DNA of 60,926 nt from Peptoclostridium litorale DSM 5388 (GCF_900141635.1 NZ_FSRH01000017.1:1-60926); one strand, 5' to 3'; positions 27,177 to 36,197 are shown, counted from the first letter of the stretch. The notes: generated by a model not told the origin, from the letters alone. Numbers and translations are program-made.

Positions 27177-28337
27177 ATGAAGTCTGTAGAAATTAAAAAA
27201 GGTGTTTACTGGGTGGGTGGAATTGACTGGAGCCTTAGGAATTTTCACGGGTACCTTACTCAAAGGGGATCGACATACAATGCATATCTTATTGTCGATG
27301 AAAAGATAACCCTTGTAGACACAGTGAAGAGCCATCTGGCAGATGAGCTCATAGAGAGGATATCAAAAGTTGTAGACCCGTCTAAAATAGATTATGTGGT
27401 TTCAAATCACGTTGAAATGGACCACTCGGGAGCTCTTCCTAAAATAATGGAGGTAGCTCCAAATGCGCAGATCGTAACATGTGCAAGTGGTGAAAAGGGG
27501 CTTACGGCACATTACAAGAAAGACTGGAACTTCAAGGTCGTAAAAAGCGGCGATGTACTGGAGCTTGGAAAAAGAAGTTTGCACTTCCTTTTAACTCCCA
27601 TGGTTCACTGGCCTGACAATATGGTTGGATATATGCCAGAGGAAAAAATACTGTTTTCAAATGACTCTTTCGGTCAGCACATTGCATCTTCTGAAAGGTT
27701 TGACGACGAATACCCGCTTGACATAGTTATGGAAGAAGCAAGAAAGTATTATGCCAATATAGTGCTTCCATATGGTTCTCAGGTTAAAAAGGAGCTTGAA
27801 GCCGCAGGTGGATTCGACATAGAGATAATAGCGCCAAGCCACGGAATAATATGGAGAAAGCATGTCGGCGACATAGTAACTGAATACAAGAAATGGTCAT
27901 CTAATGAAACTGTGAAAAAAGCCCTTATAGTATACGATTCCATGTGGAAGTCGACTGAAATGATGGCAGGGGCGGTGAGCAGGGCATTTGAGGAAAAGGG
28001 ATACCAAATAAGGCTTATAAGCCTTCAGGCAAGCCATATTTCAGACATAATGACGGAACTTATAGATGCAGAATATGTATGCGTAGGATCTCCTACACTC
28101 AACAACAACATGCTGCCAAGCGTAGCATCATTTTTGACATACATGAAAGGGCTTGCGCCAAAGGGAAGAAAGGCGATAGCTTTTGGATCGTACGGCTGGG
28201 GAGGCCAAAGTGTTGGAAATGTCGAAGCCGACCTTAAAGCTGCAGGATGCGAAGTTGTCGAGAAGATAAAGCAGCAATATGTACCGTCGCAGGAAGATCT
28301 CAACGCTATAACACAAAAAATTATTGAAGCAATATAG
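27177..28337 (+). CDS. fprA: FprA-type flavodiiron protein (O2/NO reductase)
   Basis: A 386-residue A-type flavoprotein. N-terminal metallo-beta-lactamase-like domain with the di-iron motif 'SNHVEMDHSGALP' (HxExD), 'TPMVHWPDNM' and 'FSNDSFGQH', then 'PSHGIIWR'. From about residue 250 a flavodoxin-like FMN domain ('ALIVYDSMWKSTEMMAG', 'VGSPTLNNNMLPSV', 'FGSYGWGGQ'). It reduces O2 to water or NO to N2O with electrons from rubredoxin. No rubredoxin is fused. ATG 27177 follows TAGGAGG. It is the second gene of the perR-like operon and ends at a terminator (28352-28379). Confidence 0.95.
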   Translation: MKSVEIKKGVYWVGGIDWSLRNFHGYLTQRGSTYNAYLIVDEKITLVDTVKSHLADELIERISKVVDPSKIDYVVSNHVEMDHSGALPKIMEVAPNAQIVTCASGEKGLTAHYKKDWNFKVVKSGDVLELGKRSLHFLLTPMVHWPDNMVGYMPEEKILFSNDSFGQHIASSERFDDEYPLDIVMEEARKYYANIVLPYGSQVKKELEAAGGFDIEIIAPSHGIIWRKHVGDIVTEYKKWSSNETVKKALIVYDSMWKSTEMMAGAVSRAFEEKGYQIRLISLQASHISDIMTELIDAEYVCVGSPTLNNNMLPSVASFLTYMKGLAPKGRKAIAFGSYGWGGQSVGNVEADLKAAGCEVVEKIKQQYVPSQEDLNAITQKIIEAI

Positions 28338-28351
28338 ACTAAGCCTAATTT

Positions 28352-28379
28352 AGCCTGGATGAATTTCCAGGCTTTTTTT
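28352..28379 (+). terminator. Terminator of the perR-like/fprA operon
   Basis: 8-bp stem (AGCCTGGA / TCCAGGCT) plus seven T. Confidence 0.9.
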
Positions 28380-28478
28380 GCCAGAATTTATAATGGAATT
28401 GTTGAGAAAGCAGGCGCTAAGAGATATAATTGATTTAACGATAAAAAGTCAACTCTTGCGGGAAGAGAGGAATATAAC

Positions 28479-29339
28479 ATGAATAATATACTTGTTTTGG
28501 ACAATTCGGCGTATATAAGGCACAGAATAAAAGGCATACTAAAAAAGTACAGCATAGGCATACATGAAGCTGTAAATTCAAATGAGTTCTTTGCAGTGCT
28601 TGGAAAGAACAAGAATGAAATCGGTCTTATAATAACAGAGGTGAACCTGGAAAAGGAGGATGGGCTTGACATAATGGCTCATGCGAAAAAAAGGGGGCAT
28701 GAGATACCTTTTTTAGTGCTTACGGGGCAGAATAAGAAAGGGATATTTATAAAGAGCATTGAAAATGGGGCTGCAGACTATATACTAAAGCCCTTCGACG
28801 ATGATTTTTTGCTGGACAGGATACTCACCAACATGAAATTCAGCTATGAATCCGACGATTCATTTGACAAGAAAAAGGTATCCATGGATTTCAACAGGTA
28901 TATATCAGGGGAGATTAAAAAGGCTGAAAAGGGGAGATATGAACTCTCGGCTTTTATGTGCGTGATATCAAACAAAGATGGAGACGATGAGGAAGATGTT
29001 GGAAATAGGCTTGATGAAGTGGGCAGGATTGTATATCCTAAGATAAAGCAGCTGTTTTGGGATACGGACATATTCATGAGCTTTGGAAGCTGCAGCTATC
29101 TGGGGGTGCTTCCTTTTTGCACTTTTGAAAACACAAAGGTTGTAGAGGGTAAAATACAAGAGGTATTTGAAGAGCTGGCGGAAGAAAACCGAGTACTTGA
29201 CAGGTATGAAGTGGAAACAGTGTTTGTAACATATCCAAATGAAATTCAGTCCAAGGCTGAGCTCTTTCCTAAGCTCAAAGAAAAACTGGCCTTAATGGAT
29301 GCGGAAAAAGAGCATAAGGAAGTGGGCTTAGATGGGTGA
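28479..29339 (+). CDS. Response regulator with degenerate receiver and degenerate GGDEF domain
   Basis: A 286-residue two-domain protein. Residues 1-118 align with CheY-like receivers ('NILVLDNSAYIRHRIKGIL', 'FLVLTGQ', 'DYILKPFD'). However the phospho-acceptor Asp is replaced by Glu54 ('LIITEVNLEKEDG') and the acidic pair is D8-N9. The rest (about 135-265) has the outline of a GGDEF domain ('FNRYISGEIKKAEKGRYEL', 'IQEVFEELAEENRV'), but the active site reads 'FGSCSYLGVLP' in place of GGDEF. So it should neither be phosphorylated normally nor make c-di-GMP. It may be a permanently 'on' adaptor. It overlaps the next gene by 8 nt. Confidence 0.75.
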   Translation: MNNILVLDNSAYIRHRIKGILKKYSIGIHEAVNSNEFFAVLGKNKNEIGLIITEVNLEKEDGLDIMAHAKKRGHEIPFLVLTGQNKKGIFIKSIENGAADYILKPFDDDFLLDRILTNMKFSYESDDSFDKKKVSMDFNRYISGEIKKAEKGRYELSAFMCVISNKDGDDEEDVGNRLDEVGRIVYPKIKQLFWDTDIFMSFGSCSYLGVLPFCTFENTKVVEGKIQEVFEELAEENRVLDRYEVETVFVTYPNEIQSKAELFPKLKEKLALMDAEKEHKEVGLDG

Positions 29340-29550
29340 AAAAAGTACTCTTGAAAAAGCCAGAATGAAAGTGGTTACAGAGATGAAAAGACATGAACTT
29401 AATAAGGCCATAAGAGACGGCAAGGATATTGAAACGGTTAAGGCGATTTCAGATGAAATAATGGCCATGGCTCAAAATAAATTTGAATTAGAGGACTTAT
29501 TGGACCCCGTGGGGTATAATAACTATAAGAGGTATGTCGAAAGAGGATAA
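29332..29550 (+). CDS. Small hypothetical protein, coupled to the degenerate response regulator
   Basis: A 72-residue charged, helical protein ('LEKARMKVVTEMKRHELNKA', 'VKAISDEIMAMAQNKFELED'). It overlaps the end of the preceding gene by 8 nt, so translation is coupled. The size and 'ISDEIMAM' segment vaguely recall Spo0E-like phosphatases (SxxxD), but the match is too weak to call. Function unknown; perhaps a partner of the upstream regulator. Confidence 0.7.
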   Translation: MGEKSTLEKARMKVVTEMKRHELNKAIRDGKDIETVKAISDEIMAMAQNKFELEDLLDPVGYNNYKRYVERG

Positions 29551-29582
29551 GAGACAGATACTTTATTATGGGGGTGCTTATA

Positions 29583-29738
29583 ATGAGGGTTAAACAGCTT
29601 ATAGAAATACTGCAAAGTCTTGAACAGGACAAGGAGATAGTCCTTATCACTCCAAACAGGGACTACGACATAGTCGGAGTGAGGAAAGTGGAGACAATAG
29701 AGGGAATGGAAGAATTTTACGCCATAGAATACGAGTAA
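29583..29738 (+). CDS. Small hypothetical protein (51 residues)
   Basis: Reading from ATG 29583 to TAA 29736-29738 gives 51 residues, starting 'MRVKQLIEILQSLEQDKEIV' and ending 'MEEFYAIEYE'. A GGGGGTG site lies 7-12 nt upstream. The pattern 'V L I T P N R D Y D I V G V' looks like a small alpha-beta protein of the type often found in phage and host genomes ('RVKQLIEILQ' head), but I do not recognise it. It sits between two other small genes in an apparent four-gene operon. Confidence 0.7.
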   Translation: MRVKQLIEILQSLEQDKEIVLITPNRDYDIVGVRKVETIEGMEEFYAIEYE

Positions 29739-29762
29739 ATGCATTTGGAGGTGTTTGCACAT

Positions 29763-29936
29763 ATGGAAAAAGAAGCCAAAGCGATAGAAAGAGAAAGCAA
29801 GGTGGGAATAAACCTTGAAAACGACGGAAAGCTTGTAGGCACGGCATTCAAGCTTTACCAGAATATGGAGAGGATACTAACTGTAGGTATTGCGATAGTT
29901 GTGCTTATGGTCGTATACGGAATGATATTCAAATAG
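29763..29936 (+). CDS. Small membrane protein (57 residues)
   Basis: ATG 29763 follows TTGGAGGTG (29747-29755). The 57-residue product has a charged N-terminal part ('MEKEAKAIERESKVGINLEN') and one C-terminal membrane segment ('ILTVGIAIVVLMVVYGMIF', about residues 37-55). Tail-anchored topology, N-terminus inside. Last gene of the operon that begins with the degenerate response regulator. Function unknown. Confidence 0.7.
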   Translation: MEKEAKAIERESKVGINLENDGKLVGTAFKLYQNMERILTVGIAIVVLMVVYGMIFK

Positions 29937-29964
29937 TGATTATCAAAATAGAAATATCAATATT

Positions 29965-30017
29965 AATGTAAATCAAAAGCCCTGCAAATTTCATTTGCAG
30001 GGCTTTTGATTTACATT
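29965..30017. terminator. Long bidirectional terminator
   Basis: Perfect 25-bp arms (29965-29989 / 29993-30017) with a 3-nt loop between convergent operons. The right end overlaps the stop region of the MCP gene. Confidence 0.85.
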
Positions 30018-31686
30018 AGTTTGTTTTGAATTTTCTCACTTCTGTGCTCAGACTGTCTATCATTTCCATAAGGCTTTGTATTGAACTTGACATCTGTTCA
30101 GAGGCTGCAGACTGCTCTTCCGCCGATGCGGCTACTTCTTCTGAATTTGCAGCACTGCTTTGGGACACCTGGTCTATGTTTTCGACTTTTGAAATTATAC
30201 CGTGTGAATTTTGATCTATGAATTCAATATGACTGCTGGCACTGTGTATACTGGTTTTAGTGTTTTCAAAGCTTTGGAGTATGCTTTCGAATGCGGATTC
30301 TATATGCTCTATTGTGGTGACTCCAGTATGGACTTCCTGGCTGCCTGCTTCAATGGCTGAAAGAGCATCATGAGTCCCTTTTTGAGTGCTTTGTATGAGA
30401 TGCCTTATGTTTTCAGAAGAGCTAAGCGAGGCTTCTGCAAGCTTTTTAATCTCTTCTGCTACAACGGCAAACCCTCTTCCTGATTCCCCTGCCCTTGCAG
30501 CTTCTATTGCGGCATTAAGAGCCAAAAGATTTGTCTGACTGGATATTCCGTCCATTACATCTATTATATTCCCTATTTCAACTGATATTATATTCAAATC
30601 CTGTATGGCGCTCGAGGCTTTGTCCACGCTGGCTTTTATCTCATCCATCTGCTTTGCCATATCGTTCATTTTGATTTTTCCGTCAAGGGCAAGCCTGCTT
30701 GTGTCGTCCGCATTGTTTATAACATACTCAACCTCCTGCTTAAACTCACCTATGGAGTCGGTTATTTCCTGCAAACTTGAAAGCGCCTGGGCTGTTGACT
30801 TTGTCTGTTCCTCGGTGCCGGAGGCCACTCCCTGTGTTGCCGCAGCTATTTGCTCTGATGCTGCAGAGACCTCCTGTGAAGATGCGAGTATTTCACTGCA
30901 GTGTTCCTGAGTCTCTATGCATACTGAAGATATGTTTTCTACTATCGATTTGAGGTTTTGGGTCATTGAATTGAAACTCATGGAGACCATGCCTATTTCA
31001 TCGGATTTTGAGGTTTTTATCTCCTCGGTCAAATCCCCTGAAGCCACCTTGGCAGAAGAATCCATAAGCTGGGTTAGAGGCCTTAGTATCCTTGATATCA
31101 GGAGGTAGAGTACGGCAGATGATATAAGTATGAGTACCATGCACAGTATGGATGAATTTATTATCATTTCAGTTCTTGACTTTTTGAGGCTTTCCATGGA
31201 AAGTCCTATGTTGAGTGCGCCAAAATGCTCCCCGCCTATTGAAAGCGGCATCAGCACATCATATACAGTCTCGGATGTCTTTTCATAGTCAAATGTGCTG
31301 GAATAGTTTTTTCCATTGAGTGCAGCTGTCTTACTCCCCTCGTCGTCAAGACTTATTCCTATCCTGTCGTGCTCGCTGTGGGCTATGGCGTTTAAATTCT
31401 TGTCGATAACAAGCGCATATACTATGCCCTCTTCGTTTCCGAGCTCGTCAATTATATTTTGGAATTTCAACACTGAGGATTCGTCATAGCTGGCTACGGA
31501 TTCGGATATGCGCTTTGAAGCCTGCCCCGCTATTGAGTTGCCGTTTTGTTTCATCTGGAATGTCATTTTGTCATAGGCTGAGTCAAGGCATGAGATTAAG
31601 ACGGCTGATACACCTGCAATCAGAATTGCTATTGAAATGAATACTAGGGTCCATTTCACAGAAGTGCGTTTTTGATTTTTTGTCAC
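30016..31686 (-). CDS. Methyl-accepting chemotaxis protein with Cache-like sensor
   Basis: A 556-residue transmembrane chemoreceptor. TM1 at about residues 13-34, an extracytoplasmic PAS/Cache-like domain (about 36-175, '[20 protein letters not shown]', '[20 protein letters not shown]'), TM2 at about 178-200, HAMP ('[20 protein letters not shown]') and a long cytoplasmic hairpin with the tip '[20 protein letters not shown]' and '[14 protein letters not shown]'. Ligand unknown. It starts with GTG 31684-31686 behind AAAGGAGG. A c-di-GMP class I riboswitch (31788-31868, minus strand) lies in its leader, so its expression probably follows c-di-GMP levels. Confidence 0.92.
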   Translation of the reverse strand: MTKNQKRTSVKWTLVFISIAILIAGVSAVLISCLDSAYDKMTFQMKQNGNSIAGQASKRISESVASYDESSVLKFQNIIDELGNEEGIVYALVIDKNLNAIAHSEHDRIGISLDDEGSKTAALNGKNYSSTFDYEKTSETVYDVLMPLSIGGEHFGALNIGLSMESLKKSRTEMIINSSILCMVLILISSAVLYLLISRILRPLTQLMDSSAKVASGDLTEEIKTSKSDEIGMVSMSFNSMTQNLKSIVENISSVCIETQEHCSEILASSQEVSAASEQIAAATQGVASGTEEQTKSTAQALSSLQEITDSIGEFKQEVEYVINNADDTSRLALDGKIKMNDMAKQMDEIKASVDKASSAIQDLNIISVEIGNIIDVMDGISSQTNLLALNAAIEAARAGESGRGFAVVAEEIKKLAEASLSSSENIRHLIQSTQKGTHDALSAIEAGSQEVHTGVTTIEHIESAFESILQSFENTKTSIHSASSHIEFIDQNSHGIISKVENIDQVSQSSAANSEEVAASAEEQSAASEQMSSSIQSLMEMIDSLSTEVRKFKTN

Positions 31687-31721
31687 TAAATAATACCTCC
31701 TTTGATTTTGAAAAAATATTT

Positions 31722-31744
31722 AAAAATGGGTAAAAAAATACCCT
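31722..31744 (-). terminator. Possible riboswitch-controlled terminator
   Basis: Between the aptamer and the MCP gene, GGGTA...TACCC (31728-31743) followed on the minus strand by ATTTTT. The stem is short and AT-rich, so its terminator role is uncertain. Confidence 0.35.
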
Positions 31745-31787
31745 GAGATATAATTGTGTCAAACCCCAAAGTTGAAATACCTGCGAA

Positions 31788-31868
31788 AGGGCGGCCTGGC
31801 TGTCCTGGAGAAAACTCTTTAGACCCATGGCTTTGCGGCCCTGCCTTTCGACAGGTGTGCCAAATATT
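31788..31868 (-). promoter_or_regulatory. Cyclic di-GMP class I (GEMM-I) riboswitch upstream of the MCP gene
   Basis: On the minus strand the leader reads GGCACACCTGTCGAAAGGCAGG then GCCGCAAAGCCATGGGTCTAA, the GEMM-I core: a GAAA-type tetraloop stem (CCTGTCGAAAGGCAGG), the conserved GCAAAGC joining strand, and a second stem closed by CCAGGCCGCC. Two usually constant bases differ (GGCACACC for GGCAAACC; GCCGCAAAGC for GACGCAAAGC). The 50826 copy has the standard bases. The expected ligand is c-di-GMP. The downstream gene is a chemoreceptor, a common target of this class. Confidence 0.85.
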
Positions 31869-32087
31869 CATTTTATATATGCGCATGTGTGCACATACCC
31901 GTATTATATCATGCGCGGCGATGCAGGGTTACTTTTTTGACGAAAAACACAAAAAAACATGTCGACAAATTCAGCGTGCAAAACAAATCCCAATTACTGT
32001 AATTGTTGATGCCGTTCAATATTAAAGGTATAATATACAAAAGGCTTAGGAACGAATTTTGATAAGAACATAGGGGGGATGCTTGAA
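31869..32087. other. Divergent intergenic region between the MCP leader and the HD hydrolase gene
   Basis: Holds the MCP promoter (minus). For the plus strand gene a -10-like TATAAT is at about 32028. No gene seen. Confidence 0.4.
31903..31908 (-). promoter_or_regulatory. Extended -10 promoter for the riboswitch-MCP transcript
   Basis: Minus strand TGATATAAT: perfect -10 with TGn, about 35 nt before the aptamer. No clear -35. Confidence 0.5.
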
Positions 32088-32651
32088 ATGGAAAGGCAAA
32101 TAGCAGCGGGACTTGTGGAGAAATATCTGGAAACTGATCACCTTATAAGACATTCTTATGCAGTTGAGGCTGTAATGAGGGCACTTGCCAAAAAGCTTGA
32201 TCCGGAAAACGAGGAGCTCTGGGCGATTTCGGGGCTGCTTCACGACATTGATGCCGACATTGTGGACTACAGAAGCAATCCAAAGCTGCACGGTCCAAAA
32301 GCTGTGGAGATATTAAAGGAAGAGGGCTTTGGGAATGAGAAGCTTTACCATGCAATATGCGCCCACAACATGGGAAGCGGAGTGGCCATAGAATCAAATC
32401 TTGACCAGGCCATATACGCCGCAGACCCTATAACTGGATTCATAACGGCTGTAACACTTGTATACCCTGACAAGAAGATTGCAAGCGTAAAGGCCAAGTC
32501 TATAGTGAAGAGGATGAAAGATAAGAGATTTGCAGCCGGAGCAGACAGGGATGCAATGAAATCCATAGAAAAACTGGGAATACCTTTTGCTGAATTTGCA
32601 GAGATTTCACTCTGTGCGATGTGCGAGATATCAGACAAGCTGGAACTTTAG
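32088..32651 (+). CDS. HD domain phosphohydrolase (HDIG type)
   Basis: A 187-residue HD-superfamily protein. 'HLIRHSYAVEAVMRALAKKL' supplies the first His, 'SGLLHDIDADIVDYRS' the HD pair and 'HAICAHNMGSG' further metal ligands; 'QAIYAADPITGFITAV' gives the last Asp. This type is related to YqeK/HDIG hydrolases acting on nucleotides; the exact substrate is unknown. AGGGGGG ends right before the in-frame ATG at 32079, so ATG 32088 is the better start. The gene ends at a 58-bp perfect palindrome and is followed by addB. Confidence 0.82.
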   Translation: MERQIAAGLVEKYLETDHLIRHSYAVEAVMRALAKKLDPENEELWAISGLLHDIDADIVDYRSNPKLHGPKAVEILKEEGFGNEKLYHAICAHNMGSGVAIESNLDQAIYAADPITGFITAVTLVYPDKKIASVKAKSIVKRMKDKRFAAGADRDAMKSIEKLGIPFAEFAEISLCAMCEISDKLEL

Positions 32652-32657
32652 ATAAAT

Positions 32658-32715
32658 AAATACAAAGACCGCCCATTATCATACAGCTGTATGATAATGG
32701 GCGGTCTTTGTATTT
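32658..32715 (+). terminator. 58-bp perfect palindrome (terminator) before addB
   Basis: Two 29-bp arms meet without spacer at 32686/32687. The core ACCGCCCATTATC/GATAATGGGCGGT is flanked by A- and T-rich ends. Here it lies between two co-directional genes. Confidence 0.75.
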
Positions 32716-32789
32716 CAAGTAGATTCAAAAATCTGGTATAATAAGAAGAACAAAGGTTCCGCTTGATAATAATATTCAGGGGTGATTGT

Positions 32790-35700
32790 ATGGGTTTTAG
32801 ATACATACTTGGAAGAGCCGGGTCTGGAAAGACTCATAAAATATATGAAGAAATAGTACATTCGCTTAAATGCGATCCGGATAAAAAGCTTATACTCATG
32901 GTTCCTGAGCAGTTTACTCTCCAGGCTGAGACGGACATAATAAACAGCTCGGGTCTGGAAGGCATTATGCAGGTAGAGGTTTTGAGCTTCCAAAGGCTTG
33001 CACACAGAATACTTTCGGAAGTAGGAGGGATAAAGCGAGTACAGATAAGCCAAATAGGCAAGGTGATGAGGCTTAGAAGTCTTTTTGAGACCTACTCTAA
33101 GGAACTCAACATATATTCAAAGGTTTCAAGGCAGGAAGGGTTCCTCTCCATGTGCGCAGACCTTATAGACGACATGAGAAAGGCGAGGGTTGAGCCCCAA
33201 GAGATAGTCTCCCTTGACAGCGAGATCGAGGATGAAATACTGTCGAGAAAACTCAGCGAAATAGGGCTTATATACTCCAAATACGTGGAGAACATATCGC
33301 AAAGCTATATGGACGAGCATGACGGGCTCAGGCTTCTTGCACAGGGAATAGGCAGGAGTGAATTCTTGGAAGGGGCAGTAGTTTGGATGGACGGATTTTC
33401 AGGGTTCACTGAAAATGAGCTGGAGGTAATAAGGAGCCTTGTGAATAAGGTCGACAAGGTCAATATATCACTAACAGCAAACGACAAGAGGTCGAACGAC
33501 TACGACTTGTTTTTGCCTACGAGAACGACACTTGAAAGGCTTATGAAAATAGGGAAGGAAGAAGGCGTGTCCCAGGGGAAAACCGTATCGGACGGTATGC
33601 CCCAAAAACCGGCTGAGCTTTTGCACGTCGAAAAAAACATATACTCCTACCCATACTCAAGATACGCAAAGGATTTGGATTCAATAGGCATATTTGCGGG
33701 AGGCAGCAGGCAGAGCGAAATTGAAAACTGCGCCATAAAAATTTTAAAGCTTGCGAGGGAGTCGGGGTACAGGTGGAATGACATGGCGATAGTTACAGGG
33801 GCCATGCAGGACTATTCCAAAATAATAAAGCGGGTTTTTGCGGAATACGGCATACCGTTTTTCATAGATGAGAAGAGGAGCGTAACAAACAATCCCATAA
33901 TAAGATTTGTGGGCGGGGCGATAGACATAGTTACAAGGGGCTTTAGGTATGAAGACGTATTCAGATACGTAAAGACCGGATTTACAGACCTTGAAAGATT
34001 CGAGTGGGAACACCTTGAAAACTACTGCCTTAAATATGGCATAAAGTCGAAAATGTGGCTGGAGGAATTCAGGGCGGGAGAAGACGACGAGAGGGAAATG
34101 GCGGAAAATGCCAGAAAAAAACTAATAGTAAATTTTGAAGACTTCATGGAAAATATGTCTGGGAGGCATGAAACAAGACATTTTGTGAAGGCTCTTTATG
34201 AATTCTTGGTCGGATGCAAAACGGGAGAGAAGATAGAAAACTGGATAGAAACACTAAGGGAAGAGGGCAGGCTTGAATATGTAAATGAAAACACACAAAT
34301 ATGGAACATGGTCATGGAGATATTCGACCAGCTTGTGGAAATAATGGGAGATCACAAGGTGGACAAGAGGGAGTTTTCAAGCATACTGTCAGCGGGGTTT
34401 ACAGAATGCAGGATAGGGGTTATACCTCCGGCTATGGACCAGGTGCTTGTGGGAAGTCTTGAAAGATCCAAAAGCCATTCTATAAAGGCACTTTTTGTAG
34501 TCGGCGTCAATGATGGAGTGATTCCTGGAGGGTTTATGGAAGAAGGACTTTTCCAGGATGATGAAAAGCTAAGGCTTAAAGCGCAGGGCGTCAACATGGG
34601 AACTGACAGCCTGATAAAAAGTGCGGAAGAGAAGTTTTCAATATACACATCACTTGCAAAGCCGTCAAGATATCTATATCTTAGCCATGCAATATCTGAC
34701 GAAGAGGGAAAGGCACTTAGGCCGTCAGTACTAATAGAGCGATTTAAAAAGCTGTTTCCCAAAATTCAGGAAAGCTCTGACGTATCAAAGGAAGACATAT
34801 GTGAAACTGATTTTGTGAGCAGGCCGCTCCCAACACTCAGGCACATGGTTAGAAATATAAGAGAGCAAATGGACGTCGGAGGAATGGACGAGCTGTGGTG
34901 GGATGTATATAGCTGGTATGAAAAGAGCGAGTATTGGAAGGACAGACTGGACTTTTTAAGGGAAGGGTTCTTCCACAGCAACCAGCAGGCCTACATGGGA
35001 GAAAGTTTTGCAGGAAAGCTGTACTCACTCCCGCTCAGGTCGAGCATATCCAGGCTAGAAAAATTCGTGAACTGTCCGTTTTCATATTTTGTAAACTACG
35101 GACTTACGCCCAAGGAGCGAAGCGAATACACTGTTTCAATGCCTGACATTGGAACGATTTTTCACAATTCGGTTGAAGAGTTTGCGAAGGAGCTTTCAAA
35201 TGAGGGCATAGGATGGTCGTCGCTGGAAAGGGCAAAAAGCGATGAGATAATAGAAAAAGTCATAGACAAAGTAGTGGACAAATTTGGAAACAATGTCCTA
35301 GAGAGCTCAAGCAGGTACAAATACCTTGTAAATAAGATAAAGAGGGTAGGCAAAAGAGCTGCATGGACTCTTGTGGAGCATGTGAAAAGAGGCGAATTTA
35401 CTCCGCTGGGTCACGAGATAGAGTTTTCGGATTCTGGATTTGAACAAGATGATAAAATTGTAATACCTCCCATAGTAATAGAGCTTGCAAATGGCGACAA
35501 GATAGAGCTTGAAGGCCGCATAGACAGGGTTGACATACTCCAAAGCGCCGAAGGCGGATACGTGAAGATAATAGACTACAAGTCGGGAAACAAGAAATTC
35601 ACCCTTTCGGATGCATACTACGGGCTTCAGATTCAGCTGATAGTTTATATGGACGCACTTTTGGAAAATAGGGACATACTTCAGTATGACGAGCTTCACC

Positions 35701-36197
35701 CCGCGGGCATGTTTTACTTTAAAATAGACGACCCAATGGTTGACGCCGCGGGCATTGACCCGGGGGAAATAGAAAGTCAGATACTCAAAAAGCTCAAAAT
35801 GAACGGAATCGTGTTAAAGGACGCAAAGATAGTAAAGGCCATGGACATTCAAATGGAAGAGGGGGGATATTCGGACATAGTTCCGGCACACATAAAAAAG
35901 GACGGTACACTCTCTTCAAGGTCAAGCGCCATTGACGAGGAGGACTTTGGAAAGCTCATAAAGCATGTCAAAAATCTCATATGTGAAATAGGGGCGGAGA
36001 TATTAAAGGGTAACATAAAAGTTAATCCATGCAAGGACGGACAGGAAACCTCGTGCAAATACTGCAAATTTTCTTCAATATGCCAGTTCGACACATCATT
36101 GGATGGAAATGAATACAGAAACATTAAATCGCTTTCAGACGAGCAGGTTGTAAATAGGATAAGAGACGAGGAGAAAGAGGGAGAAGAGCATGAATAG
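32790..36197 (+). CDS. addB: ATP-dependent helicase/nuclease subunit B (AddB)
   Basis: A 1135-residue subunit of the AddAB recombination nuclease. N-terminal Walker A 'GRAGSGKTHKIYEEI' and 'LMVPEQFTLQAE' as in AddB, then a degenerate helicase body and a C-terminal RecB-like nuclease domain ('LEGRIDRVDIL', 'IIDYKSGNKKFTL', 'YGLQIQLIVYMDAL'). The Fe-S cluster cysteines are visible: one at about residue 765 ('FVNCPFSYFVNYG') and 'CKYCKFSSICQFD' near the end. With AddA it processes double-strand breaks to Chi. ATG 32790 follows GGGGTGA; an in-frame TTG at 32763 is less likely. Its end overlaps addA by 8 nt. Confidence 0.95.
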   Translation: MGFRYILGRAGSGKTHKIYEEIVHSLKCDPDKKLILMVPEQFTLQAETDIINSSGLEGIMQVEVLSFQRLAHRILSEVGGIKRVQISQIGKVMRLRSLFETYSKELNIYSKVSRQEGFLSMCADLIDDMRKARVEPQEIVSLDSEIEDEILSRKLSEIGLIYSKYVENISQSYMDEHDGLRLLAQGIGRSEFLEGAVVWMDGFSGFTENELEVIRSLVNKVDKVNISLTANDKRSNDYDLFLPTRTTLERLMKIGKEEGVSQGKTVSDGMPQKPAELLHVEKNIYSYPYSRYAKDLDSIGIFAGGSRQSEIENCAIKILKLARESGYRWNDMAIVTGAMQDYSKIIKRVFAEYGIPFFIDEKRSVTNNPIIRFVGGAIDIVTRGFRYEDVFRYVKTGFTDLERFEWEHLENYCLKYGIKSKMWLEEFRAGEDDEREMAENARKKLIVNFEDFMENMSGRHETRHFVKALYEFLVGCKTGEKIENWIETLREEGRLEYVNENTQIWNMVMEIFDQLVEIMGDHKVDKREFSSILSAGFTECRIGVIPPAMDQVLVGSLERSKSHSIKALFVVGVNDGVIPGGFMEEGLFQDDEKLRLKAQGVNMGTDSLIKSAEEKFSIYTSLAKPSRYLYLSHAISDEEGKALRPSVLIERFKKLFPKIQESSDVSKEDICETDFVSRPLPTLRHMVRNIREQMDVGGMDELWWDVYSWYEKSEYWKDRLDFLREGFFHSNQQAYMGESFAGKLYSLPLRSSISRLEKFVNCPFSYFVNYGLTPKERSEYTVSMPDIGTIFHNSVEEFAKELSNEGIGWSSLERAKSDEIIEKVIDKVVDKFGNNVLESSSRYKYLVNKIKRVGKRAAWTLVEHVKRGEFTPLGHEIEFSDSGFEQDDKIVIPPIVIELANGDKIELEGRIDRVDILQSAEGGYVKIIDYKSGNKKFTLSDAYYGLQIQLIVYMDALLENRDILQYDELHPAGMFYFKIDDPMVDAAGIDPGEIESQILKKLKMNGIVLKDAKIVKAMDIQMEEGGYSDIVPAHIKKDGTLSSRSSAIDEEDFGKLIKHVKNLICEIGAEILKGNIKVNPCKDGQETSCKYCKFSSICQFDTSLDGNEYRNIKSLSDEQVVNRIRDEEKEGEEHE

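Noticed and set aside
29332-29550. Spo0E-like phosphatase
   Set aside because: Only a loose resemblance around 'ISDEIMAM'; the SxxxD motif is not clearly formed.
31788-31868. cGAMP-specific (GEMM-Ib) variant
   Set aside because: The base thought to switch specificity (G at the start of GGCAAACC) is unchanged; the two differences are elsewhere.
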